From a virus: DNA of 64,000 nt. The notes beneath the pieces were generated by a model. That model saw nothing but the letters and a program-made list of their open reading frames with translations. It was not told where the DNA came from and did not search any database. The position numbers were made by a program, and so were the translations under genes. The stretch is taken from IMG/VR virus record IMGVR_UViG_3300046794_000505, positions 1 to 64,000 of that record. One strand, 5' to 3'. Numbering within the stretch: the stretch's first letter is position 1; each line of letters opens with the position of its first letter. This document shows, piece after piece, positions 56,600 to 64,000 of the stretch.

Positions 56600-56625
56600 A
56601 ATGGGCACCTGTTATGGCGCCCATT
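56600..56625 (-). terminator. Terminator-like hairpin
   Basis: AATGGGC/GCCCATT with a 12-base loop, followed on the minus strand by TTTTTT, beyond the holin gene. Confidence 0.65.
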
Positions 56626-56651
56626 CGGAATGAAACACTCCCCGCACAACA

Positions 56652-57185
56652 TTATTTTGTCGGCGGCGTGCTCTGTGCAAGCAGGACGTCTTTGGCTTGG
56701 CTTCCATGGCTTGAGCCAAAGTAGAAAGAAAGGATGAGCATCAGGCCGTCACGAAGCGTGGCGATAAGGTCGTTGGCGGTCCCATCCGTTGGTATCCCGA
56801 CGCCGGTCAGCTTCAGTCCAGTGATGATGCAAAACCCCAGTACAAACAGCCATGCGAGCACTGGCAATGTGTAGGACTTGGTGCTGACCTGCATCGACCG
56901 AGCATTGGCGCGGTCCGACACTTCGGCTGAATATTGATCCGTTTCGAATTTCAGCTGTAACCCGAGCATCGTCTCTTGATGCGTCTCTTCGAACTGCTTG
57001 GCCTTGAGCGCAGCGTCTGCGTTAGCCGTCAGTGCATTCAGGATGTCGTTCGGGTCAGCACTCTTGGCGCCCAGTGCCGAAGCCAGGGCCGTTCCGATCG
57101 CTGCACCTCCGGGGATCGGCAGCACCGCGCCGAGCAACGGCAACCCAACGCGGGCGAGTTCACCACCGAGATCTTTCCAGTCCAT
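56652..57185 (-). CDS. Holin
   Basis: 177 residues from ATG at 57185, overlapping the endolysin stop (TAATG). Segment VGLPLLGAVLPIPGGAAIGTALA and two spans TLPVLAWLFVLGFCIITGL and LIATLRDGLMLILSFYFG, with FYFGSSHGSQAKD typical of the 3-TM phage holin family. Forms the membrane lesion that releases endolysin. Confidence 0.85.
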   Translation of the reverse strand: MDWKDLGGELARVGLPLLGAVLPIPGGAAIGTALASALGAKSADPNDILNALTANADAALKAKQFEETHQETMLGLQLKFETDQYSAEVSDRANARSMQVSTKSYTLPVLAWLFVLGFCIITGLKLTGVGIPTDGTANDLIATLRDGLMLILSFYFGSSHGSQAKDVLLAQSTPPTK

Positions 57186-57730
57186 TATGAAACCCCCAGG
57201 GCTGCTTTCGCCGAGCCCCATAAAACCAGCCGATCTGCGAGACCATTGAGACCTCCATTGATACGACGGGTGATCGTTTCGAACGCCCCAGCATCGGCCA
57301 AGTCGTTCAGATTATGCGCATTCCAGAACCAAGCCGCCGAAAGCGCCGCGTTATCCGGGTCCTCTAACAGCTCCGGATGATCGACCAGAGACAGGTTCAG
57401 CGCCACTGCCGCTGTCGTGTAGTTGGCACGCCCGGTGACCTGGATCAGACCGCGACCGCGATACTTGAAGCCGTCACCGACCGCGATATTGCCGAGGTCG
57501 GCACGGCCCTCATAACCTTTCTGCTGCGCGGTCGGCCCCCACAACTCATGAACGTAGACCAGACGGCCAGACTCATGACCGACCTGCGCAAGGAACGCTG
57601 CTTGGCGTACTGGGGTGTCGATGCTGTATAGCGCCATGGCGGCGCTAAGCGGATCGGCCCAAGTGGTGGCGCGAGCGGGTGGAATACCGAGTGCAACAGC
57701 GAGATCTTCGGGGCTCATTTTCTTACTCAC
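57185..57730 (-). CDS. Endolysin, glycoside hydrolase 19-like
   Basis: 181 residues (GTG at 57730; ATG at 57718 is an alternative). RQAAFLAQVGHESGRLVYVH, KYRGRGLIQVTGRANY and ALSAAWFWNAHNLNDLAD match GH19 phage lysozymes, with the catalytic Glu in the GHESG motif. Cleaves peptidoglycan at lysis. No signal sequence, so it depends on the holin encoded next. Confidence 0.9.
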   Translation of the reverse strand: MSKKMSPEDLAVALGIPPARATTWADPLSAAMALYSIDTPVRQAAFLAQVGHESGRLVYVHELWGPTAQQKGYEGRADLGNIAVGDGFKYRGRGLIQVTGRANYTTAAVALNLSLVDHPELLEDPDNAALSAAWFWNAHNLNDLADAGAFETITRRINGGLNGLADRLVLWGSAKAALGVS

Positions 57731-57787
57731 TTAAAAATTATGATCGTTTTGCTGGCAGTTTTAAAATTAGGCGCCGGCCCCAACAAA

Positions 57788-58189
57788 TCAGCTGCCACCA
57801 CCCTTTCTGTTCTGCCATTCGTTGAAAAGCCAAATAGTGAAAGCCATGATGGCCGCCAGCGTTGGTGCTTTTTCAATCAGCCAACCCAGCGCACTGCGCA
57901 CGGCTTTTTGGTTGTTATGCGAGGCCATCAGGACATCGAGCATCGACTTCTGTTGACCGAGATGATTCTGCAATTCGACAATTGATTCCAGAGCGTCAGA
58001 AACCTTGGTATCGATTGTCACCATGGACTGGAAGTTATCCGTCAGACGCCTATGGAGATGAACAATTTCCTTGATCAAATTTGCATTGTTGGCCAGCTCC
58101 CGACGCAGCGATTCCATGTCGGTTTTTGCATGCCCTGCCTGATCCTGATCTTCTGGCACTGTCGTGTCCTCACTACGATGTACAACCAT
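57788..58189 (-). CDS. Coiled-coil membrane protein of the lysis region
   Basis: 133 residues. Polar N-terminus, a long helical part (SLRRELANNANLIKEIVHLH, IVELQNHLGQQKSMLDVLMA) and one C-terminal span (APTLAAIMAFTIWLFNEW). The order suggests a tail-anchored lysis-accessory protein, but no spanin features such as a lipobox were seen. Confidence 0.68.
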   Translation of the reverse strand: MVVHRSEDTTVPEDQDQAGHAKTDMESLRRELANNANLIKEIVHLHRRLTDNFQSMVTIDTKVSDALESIVELQNHLGQQKSMLDVLMASHNNQKAVRSALGWLIEKAPTLAAIMAFTIWLFNEWQNRKGGGS

Positions 58190-58229
58190 GCTAATGGCAC
58201 GACTTTAATCGCATGGTGATGGCTCGGAA

Positions 58230-58427
58230 CTAAGTGGCTGGCATCGCCGACTTATCAGAACTGGAGAATTTTTCAGTCGCGGGATCATAGGTGAATCCTG
58301 GAGAAACATTATCCCCGTCCTTGACTGGAATAAGCGAAATACCATCAGGCTGCGGCCAACCACTCTCACCATCCCAAATGGCAACGTTCTTAACTACTCC
58401 CTTATAAACCATTGCATAAATTCCCAT
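58230..58427 (-). CDS. Small tail-fibre-associated protein
   Basis: 65 residues. YAMVYKGVVKNVAIWDGESG and FTYDPATEKFS resemble the N-terminal part of tail fibre assembly proteins. Coupled to the fibre gene upstream by TAATG, the usual place of a fibre chaperone. Confidence 0.68.
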   Translation of the reverse strand: MGIYAMVYKGVVKNVAIWDGESGWPQPDGISLIPVKDGDNVSPGFTYDPATEKFSSSDKSAMPAT

Positions 58428-59953
58428 TATGCATACTCCTCAATAATTACTGCGCCAGCATTACCAGTAACACCTACCTGAGCTGCTACACTTGAGCCAA
58501 CCGCTACACCGCCTGGCCCTGCGCCTGGTCCTGTCCCTGTCAAGTATCCACCGCCTGATACGCTGCCACCTGCACCACCACCGGTTCCAGTTATGGGTGA
58601 TCCACCGCCAGTTCCAGAAACACCAGCGCCGGTCGTGATAAAAATGGCTGGAGTACTTGGTGCTCCCTTGATGTTGATTGTGGAGCCGCCACTGGAATCT
58701 CCACCAACACTAGGCTGCAGAATATAAGCTGCGGCGGATGCTACCCCCGCAAGACCGCCTACGCCACCATTGGCAGTCATTCCTATAAAAGATGAATTTC
58801 CCCCTGTTCCTCCATTCCCCGCTGAGACGCCAGTGCCGCCCGCACCTACAGTCACTGTTGCGGGGAGCGTGCCGATCGCTGCAACGGTCATAGTTCCTTC
58901 GCTATATCCGCCACCCCCACCGCCACCAGCGACAGAATTCTGGGTTGATGATGTAGCAGGGGTACCACCACTTGCACCACTACCACCTATAACTCGGACA
59001 CGTACCGTATTAGTGCTTGCCAATGGAGTAAAACTACCGCTGCTTGTGAAAACCGTGATTTTTAAAAATCTTCCAGTGGCCTGCCCTAATTGCATGGCAT
59101 GGTTACTTTTTGTTGCGGCAGCGACCTGCTCTGCCGAACCGGTACAGAACAGCAGAATGTATGAACCTCCGCCGACAGAAGTATTCCATTGCACCCACGC
59201 GTCACCGTTGGCAACAAGCTCTCCACCTTGAAGAGCAGAATGCGCACCGCCAACCAGAGCCACGACACCCAAGCCATCGTTGAAGGTCGATGCGCCGGTA
59301 TTGGATGTCTTGACCTTGAAGCGCAGCGGCTGCTGTTCACTGCGAGCGGTAATAGCTGGAGTGAAAGCGCAGACGTAAGTATTAGCCGTGCCGGTATCCA
59401 CCGCAGCCGTATTATTGACCACGGCATCCGCCACGAAAGCTGTACTGGCCACCTGCGTCGTCTTTGTGCCCGCTGCGGCTGTTGGTGCAGTTGGAGTTCC
59501 GGTCAGTCCAGGACTTGCCAGTGGCGCTCGAGAAGTATCAATGGGATGAACATGATCTTCGCGGCTAAGGGCTGTTGCTGAACCAGCAGCGGCCGTACCA
59601 TTCATCAATGGGGTGGCTGTAGATATCGCGCCAGCCGCTGCCGTACCTAACTGAACCGTCCAGTTTGCAGGGTTGAATGCACCTGGAGAAATCGCAGTAT
59701 TTGCCTGCCAAATATTCAGCTGATAAATGACCTGCTGACCACCTGTGTATGAGTTCCCGGTACTGAACGCCGGGATGCCAGTCCCTTTAAGCAGGTTGAG
59801 TGCATCTACCTGAGATTTTAACCAGTTGGTCCGATTTGCCAGGCCTTTGGCTTGCAGGTTGGAAATACCATTGACGCCACCAATGACGGCATCGTCCAGT
59901 TCAATCTGGTAAATACCGGCATCATAACTGGTGGATTCTGGAAGGTTAGACAT
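58427..59953 (-). CDS. Tail fibre protein with glycine-rich tip
   Basis: 508 residues. The N-terminal part (YDAGIYQIELDDAVIGG, LQAKGLANRTNWLKSQVDAL) is the tail-fibre attachment pattern; middle region includes ATALSREDHVHPIDTSRAPL, a fibre HxH-type motif, and SPGLTGTPTAPTAAAGTKTT. From about residue 320 the sequence is glycine-rich (GGGGGGGYSEG and many GGxGG runs), as in polyglycine receptor-binding tips. Second fibre system in addition to the beta-helix spike. Confidence 0.88.
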   Translation of the reverse strand: MSNLPESTSYDAGIYQIELDDAVIGGVNGISNLQAKGLANRTNWLKSQVDALNLLKGTGIPAFSTGNSYTGGQQVIYQLNIWQANTAISPGAFNPANWTVQLGTAAAGAISTATPLMNGTAAAGSATALSREDHVHPIDTSRAPLASPGLTGTPTAPTAAAGTKTTQVASTAFVADAVVNNTAAVDTGTANTYVCAFTPAITARSEQQPLRFKVKTSNTGASTFNDGLGVVALVGGAHSALQGGELVANGDAWVQWNTSVGGGSYILLFCTGSAEQVAAATKSNHAMQLGQATGRFLKITVFTSSGSFTPLASTNTVRVRVIGGSGASGGTPATSSTQNSVAGGGGGGGYSEGTMTVAAIGTLPATVTVGAGGTGVSAGNGGTGGNSSFIGMTANGGVGGLAGVASAAAYILQPSVGGDSSGGSTINIKGAPSTPAIFITTGAGVSGTGGGSPITGTGGGAGGSVSGGGYLTGTGPGAGPGGVAVGSSVAAQVGVTGNAGAVIIEEYA

Positions 59954-59967
59954 TCACCAGCCCCTTT

Positions 59968-60432
59968 CTAAAAGTTGATCTGCCAAGTGCCGGCAAGAGA
60001 AAGATCAGAGTCTTTTACGATGGCCCCCGAGCGAGTTTTTCTGGCGAATAGAACACTACCGGTGGTGAACAGTCCGAACTCCATGATCGATAGACCATTG
60101 GCTTCGGTAGTCCCCAGGGAAAAAGCGTATTGAACTGAATTCGTAGTCGGATAGGTGACAGCGCCGAGGGCATTCGTATAGGCGCCGGTAAGCGATGTAT
60201 TGCCAGCTGCTGGCGCGGTGCCGGAGGTGCCGAAGCCCATAATCGTCAGGGATCGGTTGGTAACATCCCCGCCGATCAACCTGGCCAATTGTTGCTTTGA
60301 AAGATCGACTACCAGGTTTTTATCCTGATAGACCTCAATTAAAAGGCCCTTGTGATAAATATTGAGCGTGAAGATGCCCTGAGGCCGATAGGCAATATCG
60401 CCATTACCGATGGAATCAATGAGTTGAATCAT
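59968..60432 (-). CDS. Tail/baseplate-associated protein
   Basis: 154 residues, beta-rich (GIFTLNIYHKGLLIEVYQDK, QYAFSLGTTEANGLSIMEFG). Lies between the baseplate gene and the fibre gene, so probably links fibre and baseplate. Its ribosome site is buried in a perfect hairpin. Confidence 0.75.
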   Translation of the reverse strand: MIQLIDSIGNGDIAYRPQGIFTLNIYHKGLLIEVYQDKNLVVDLSKQQLARLIGGDVTNRSLTIMGFGTSGTAPAAGNTSLTGAYTNALGAVTYPTTNSVQYAFSLGTTEANGLSIMEFGLFTTGSVLFARKTRSGAIVKDSDLSLAGTWQINF

Positions 60433-60441
60433 GGATCGATG

Positions 60442-60463
60442 CCCTCCTTTAGTGAAAGGAGGG
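60442..60463 (-). promoter_or_regulatory. Hairpin sequestering a ribosome-binding site
   Basis: CCCTCCTTT/AAAGGAGGG, 9 bp perfect with a 4-base loop. The right arm on the minus strand is the Shine-Dalgarno AAAGGAGG of the gene starting at 60432, so translation would need the hairpin to open. Confidence 0.7.
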
Positions 60464-60467
60464 TAAT

Positions 60468-60475
60468 GTCACGAC
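60468..60475 (-). promoter_or_regulatory. GTCGTGAC motif upstream of tail gene
   Basis: GTCGTGACATTACC, just upstream of the hairpin and only a few bases from the end of the preceding gene. Resembles GTCGTGACACTACC ahead of portal. Confidence 0.5.
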
Positions 60476-60478
60476 CAT

Positions 60479-61594
60479 CTACAGCGTTTCAGTGACTACC
60501 GTACCGCTATTGTAATTCACCACGCGCCCGGAACCACCGTAGACATGAACGCCATTGTAGGTGTGGTTGCTTGTCGAATTTATGACGAGATCACCATCAT
60601 TCGGGGCTACGGCTGCATCAGAGAGCGTCAGCGTCGAAGAGATACCCAAGGTATCAGTCTGGCCGCTCACCGCATCCACCAAGGCAAATGACCCCACAAA
60701 AGTCATGGGGTCAGTGAAGCTGTAGACGGCATTATCTGTCATCTGCCCTGAGCGCAGAAGGATCTGACGTAGATGGGTGCCGGCCGCACGAAATTGATCA
60801 ATCAGCCCAATTACTCTGGCCTCAAATGGGGCGATATCCTCGGAGCCCTCAAGGTTGTACATGTATTCAACATCAAACAGATTTCGGACGTACTTGCCGG
60901 TGGGATTGTAGTGGCGAATACCATCAAAATGTATAGATCCGTCATGCAGAGGGCTCATGCTTCCCGGCAGTACAACGTCCACAACCTTCGCTGGTAAACC
61001 ACCCGTAGCTTGGCTGATAGCTATCTCAATGGCCTTGTTGTTGTTCCTGGGGCGGACAACCTCGTAGATGATTCGTGGGCCATAAATATCATCAATCTCG
61101 CCATCTTTTCGTTTTACGTTGTAATAGTCGCCAATCTCATCCAGCCATTGATCTTGGGCGGTAGGCGCACTCATCTGCCGAAGCATTTGATAAATCTGAT
61201 CGCGCGCGAGCTTTAGCTCGGAGGCGGCGGCTTCCAGATAGGCCCATGTCAGCGACGTATAGGCGTACAGGTGATCACCATTTGAAATGGATTGATCACT
61301 ACTCCCATCCATCAAAACTCGAGCGCTTAGGGTGGATGCATCACCTGTGATTTGAAACGGGACTGAATACCCCGGGAGCGCAGCGAAAAAGTTACCGAGC
61401 TGCGCGATATTGTAGTCATCAAGGTCTACAGTCTGACTCGATCCAGGGCCACCAGTAACCGTGGTAGTCAGCACCCCATCTTCAACAGCCCAAACCAAGG
61501 TACCTGCATAATTGATGCGCAGCGCAAGGAACTGAACGGGATCGCGAGAAAAAGCCCGATTCAAATAACCCAGAAGTTTTTGTGTGAGCTTCAT
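60479..61594 (-). CDS. Baseplate protein (P2 gpI position)
   Basis: 371 residues. AYLEAAASELKLARDQIYQM and MSAPTAQDQWLDEIGDYYNV are typical of the proteins encoded directly after the J-like baseplate gene; the C-terminal third is beta-rich. It probably closes the baseplate wedge and connects to fibres. Confidence 0.78.
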   Translation of the reverse strand: MKLTQKLLGYLNRAFSRDPVQFLALRINYAGTLVWAVEDGVLTTTVTGGPGSSQTVDLDDYNIAQLGNFFAALPGYSVPFQITGDASTLSARVLMDGSSDQSISNGDHLYAYTSLTWAYLEAAASELKLARDQIYQMLRQMSAPTAQDQWLDEIGDYYNVKRKDGEIDDIYGPRIIYEVVRPRNNNKAIEIAISQATGGLPAKVVDVVLPGSMSPLHDGSIHFDGIRHYNPTGKYVRNLFDVEYMYNLEGSEDIAPFEARVIGLIDQFRAAGTHLRQILLRSGQMTDNAVYSFTDPMTFVGSFALVDAVSGQTDTLGISSTLTLSDAAVAPNDGDLVINSTSNHTYNGVHVYGGSGRVVNYNSGTVVTETL

Positions 61595-61604
61595 AAATTC
61601 AGCC

Positions 61605-62732
61605 TCAGGCAGCCGTTAGGGTCACAGTGCCCGGCATGATCTTCTGAGATGCCAGTGATGTGAGATCTGCCGTCGGCGCCGACATGGCGAGATTGTAGAC
61701 TCCAGGCGTCGACATGATGATTTCAATGATCTCGTTTTTGACAGAGGTATTGCCGGGCTTCAATTGCAACTGGTAGGCCCGCACGTTGGTAGTGGCAGCC
61801 GCCAGAACGTCAACACTCTGATAGCCCGGCAGGCAGGTGACTGTACCCGTAACGTTTTGTAGAACCTCAGTCGCCGCAAAACAGTCAACCTCAACCCCAG
61901 CTGCTTTCCAGCCAGGAACAGGGTTTCCAGCCACGTCATACGATCCATCAATAATCGTCTGAGCGTTGGCTACCAACGTCGAGCTCGTGCCCCCTACGCC
62001 ATTGTGAAGATAAACTTGGACATACCCTGGCGCATTGGCAATAGGGTCGACCTCGTAGGGTTCAATGATCCCGATGAATACCACGCGCTCGGTGATGATC
62101 CCGTTCACGTTCACGACAGTCGCCAAACTGGCGCCATAACGAATGGCAGCCAGTGTCCCGCGCTGAAGGGTGCTGATGTAACCCTGGAATCTGAGCTTGC
62201 GCTCATCATCCGTTTCGATGTCGCGGCCGTTTTTAAATGCGGTCAGATTGGCCACGCCCGTGATGTTACTGATATTCCCGACCATTTGCAGGATGGTGTT
62301 GGCATCACAATTGGTATCAGCCCCCACCGCACTCGCGACACCGGCAACGGTTACCTGCGTCACCCCAATACCTACCGTGACGTCGAGAATCGTTTGATAG
62401 ATTTTATTCGTTGTTGGGTTCTTGGCGAGCTGGCCGGCGGCAATCAAAATCGGCGCCGTCTGGGCACCCGTCGCATAAAATGTCAGCGCACCGGTGGCTG
62501 CTGATGCTGGGAGCAGTGGGAATTCAAAGGTGTTGTAAGTCGCGACGGGAATTGCTTCCTTCAAGCCATGGAACATTTCCTGATACAGCTGATCCTGTTC
62601 GGAAGCGACTGCCTCGACCAGGGTGCGCGCCACCGAACCGATATTGAAGTCAGTGATTTTTTTGGTGCTGGCCCGCATGAGGTTGATCATGGAGGCGCAA
62701 ATTGAAGTGAAGTCCTTGATTTGAAACGCCAT
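61605..62732 (-). CDS. Baseplate J-like protein
   Basis: 375 residues. ITDFNIGSVARTLVEAVASE, LYQEMFHGLKEAIPVATYN, GRDIETDDERKLRFQGYIST and GTLAAIRYGASLATVVNV follow the Baseplate_J family (P2 gpJ, T4 gp6 core). A wedge component of a contractile tail baseplate, which supports myovirus morphology. Its start overlaps the end of the gp25-like gene. Confidence 0.9.
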   Translation of the reverse strand: MAFQIKDFTSICASMINLMRASTKKITDFNIGSVARTLVEAVASEQDQLYQEMFHGLKEAIPVATYNTFEFPLLPASAATGALTFYATGAQTAPILIAAGQLAKNPTTNKIYQTILDVTVGIGVTQVTVAGVASAVGADTNCDANTILQMVGNISNITGVANLTAFKNGRDIETDDERKLRFQGYISTLQRGTLAAIRYGASLATVVNVNGIITERVVFIGIIEPYEVDPIANAPGYVQVYLHNGVGGTSSTLVANAQTIIDGSYDVAGNPVPGWKAAGVEVDCFAATEVLQNVTGTVTCLPGYQSVDVLAAATTNVRAYQLQLKPGNTSVKNEIIEIIMSTPGVYNLAMSAPTADLTSLASQKIMPGTVTLTAA

Positions 62733-63355
62733 CAGATACCTACCTCGATTTTCAATGAGCGCCCAATGATGGGAATGACATCCGCCACGACGCCGATCTG
62801 ATCGCCAACAACAGTCGAAATTACGCTGGAAATTTCCCGCACACGCGGATCAGCTTTTAGCGTGGCCTCCACATACTTGGATGCCAGGGTGCTCGCAGTC
62901 GGACCATTCGTAGTGCCGATCAAGGCTCGGTGCAGCGACCCATATTCCGGATGCCACAGGAGTTCCCCGCGCTCAACATCCACTCGATGCTCCAAAGCCT
63001 GCTTGAGGTTGTCGCGCCCGTTGAACACCAGAAAATCGCCATTTTCATCGGACGTCAGTTCGCCGTTGGATAGCCCCATATCCAGCTGATAGACCTCATC
63101 CGGATCCGTAGAATCAGAGGCCTCAGATAATTTGCTTTGTGCCGGGACGGTGATCGTTTTCCCTGAGAGAAGCACCCGATCCGAAGAAAGCGAAGCATCA
63201 TCCGTGATGTACGGGGGTAACAGGTTGTTGATGTTGGCCAGGTCAGGCCAGCGATCGGCGTTTCCAAGTTCGCGCGCGGCAACCTTCTGCAGGGTGTCGC
63301 CATACAGCGTATCGACCAGTCGATAGCCGATCAGGGGACGATCAAATTCACTCAT
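62732..63355 (-). CDS. LysM and gp25-like baseplate protein
   Basis: 207 residues. The first 80 hold a LysM-like segment (LVDTLYGDTLQKVAARELGN, WPDLANINNLLPPYIT); the rest has NLKQALEHRVDVERGELLWH, EYGSLHRALIG and KADPRVREISSVIS, as in gpW/gp25 baseplate wedge proteins. A fusion of the tail LysM protein and gp25. Confidence 0.85.
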   Translation of the reverse strand: MSEFDRPLIGYRLVDTLYGDTLQKVAARELGNADRWPDLANINNLLPPYITDDASLSSDRVLLSGKTITVPAQSKLSEASDSTDPDEVYQLDMGLSNGELTSDENGDFLVFNGRDNLKQALEHRVDVERGELLWHPEYGSLHRALIGTTNGPTASTLASKYVEATLKADPRVREISSVISTVVGDQIGVVADVIPIIGRSLKIEVGI

Positions 63356-64000
63356 GCTGTAGCCCCGACGACGGCAGTCCCGCTGTTAACCGAACGGATA
63401 TTCGATTCCATATCCACACCCGGCACCGTCGACAAGATATCCATGCCGACCAGCTGCTTCATGGAATTGCGAGCTTCGGGCGTTTGAGTGATTGGCGTGC
63501 TGGCGCTGGGCGTCAATTTGTAGAAGGGGTTTTCAAAGCGCAATGGCGAAAGCGGGCGCCCACCGGAAATGGATGAGCAGTTGCTCGCGCCATACCAATC
63601 GGAGTAATCTGCATACTTCTTGCCGCCGCCGAAAGCATTCTTCAGTAGGCAGAAGGCATAGGTGAAAGCTCCCCCCATCTCCATGATCCTGGACTTGACG
63701 AAAGTCCCCAGCGACTGGACAGAGGCCACTGATGCCATGATGTTTCGGCCGGCCTGGGCCAGGTCAGAAGCGACCGATAGTAGTGGTCCAGCGATCTCGT
63801 CGAACGAACCCTTGAGTGAGCTGATCGTTTCGACGGTGACGCTCAGCACATTGGCTGTCAGGTTCATGAATGAGCGCACTGCCGCGCCGATGGTGCCATT
63901 GATGAAGTTGCCAACCGATGTGGCGAAGGTGCGGATTCGACCCAGGATTTCCCGCAGGGTTTTCAGTGCCTCGGGCACCGCGACGCTTCCCGGGAGAATT
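63352..64000 (-). CDS. Tail protein, C-terminal part (runs off right edge)
   Basis: At least 216 residues; the frame remains open to the window end, so the true start is outside. Helical first part (RIRTFATSVGNFINGTIGAA, SLGTFVKSRIMEMGGAFTYA), then LRFENPFYKLTPSAST and a beta-poor end. Position before the LysM/gp25-like gene suggests a tail hub or DNA-circularisation-like protein of Mu-type tails. Family uncertain. Confidence 0.7.
   Translation of the reverse strand, partial: ILPGSVAVPEALKTLREILGRIRTFATSVGNFINGTIGAAVRSFMNLTANVLSVTVETISSLKGSFDEIAGPLLSVASDLAQAGRNIMASVASVQSLGTFVKSRIMEMGGAFTYAFCLLKNAFGGGKKYADYSDWYGASNCSSISGGRPLSPLRFENPFYKLTPSASTPITQTPEARNSMKQLVGMDILSTVPGVDMESNIRSVNSGTAVVGATA

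Noticed and set aside
1-64000. CRISPR array, insertion sequences, rRNA, integrase
   Set aside because: No regularly spaced direct repeats, transposase, rRNA or tyrosine/serine integrase pattern was seen in either strand.

Overview
The window is part of the genome of a tailed phage with a contractile tail, most likely infecting Pseudomonas. Terminase, portal, MuF-type head protein, LysM/gp25-like and J-like baseplate proteins, tail fibres, holin and endolysin are all present. The host guess rests on a gene at 39132-40043 that closely resembles the medium-chain polyhydroxyalkanoate depolymerase PhaZ of fluorescent pseudomonads. No integrase was seen. Both window edges cut genes.

Layout. 1-2.9 kb (minus strand): a diversity-generating retroelement (DGR) with two target genes, an Avd-like accessory protein, a template repeat and a reverse transcriptase whose only plausible start lies inside the template repeat. 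3.1-6.1 kb: a beta-helix tail spike and partner. 6.1-8.2 kb: HU, genes for tRNA-Trp, tRNA-Asn and tRNA-Met, a tRNA-Ser-like element, and about 1 kb of non-coding DNA packed with long hairpins and GNRA tetraloops, read here as a large structured RNA. 8.2-27.6 kb: the minus-strand head and packaging genes (pyrophosphatase-like, MuF, portal, terminase), interrupted by two plus-strand blocks of small accessory genes (10.6-15.2 and 18.3-25.5 kb). These include a (p)ppGpp-hydrolase-like protein, a nucleotidyltransferase-like protein, a ribbon-helix-helix/P-loop fusion and a GHKL ATPase. 27.6-36.6 kb: a dense minus-strand run of small overlapping genes, many with zinc-binding motifs or one membrane span. 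36.6-37.1 kb: an AT-rich non-coding region with a long hairpin, a candidate replication origin, followed by two plus-strand genes. 38.4-46.8 kb: minus-strand accessory genes including PhaZ, an ASCH-like protein and RdgC. 46.9-51.9 kb (minus): primase-helicase, VRR-NUC nuclease, SF2 helicase and a small HTH regulator. 52.1-56.6 kb (plus): Cas4/RecB-like nuclease, a putative recombination protein, an SbcC/RecF-like ATPase, an SSB-like protein and a second HU/IHF-like protein. 56.7-64 kb (minus): lysis genes and the baseplate/fibre operon.

Gene couplings are mostly ATGA or TAATG overlaps. An 8-bp motif, GTCGTGAC, was found five times, every time in a short gap next to a structural gene, and may mark late promoters. 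The divergent regulator/nuclease pair at 52 kb is served by two mirror-image promoters with the same -35 and -10 boxes. Annotation was by reading alone, with no database search; family names come from recognised motifs and remembered homologues.
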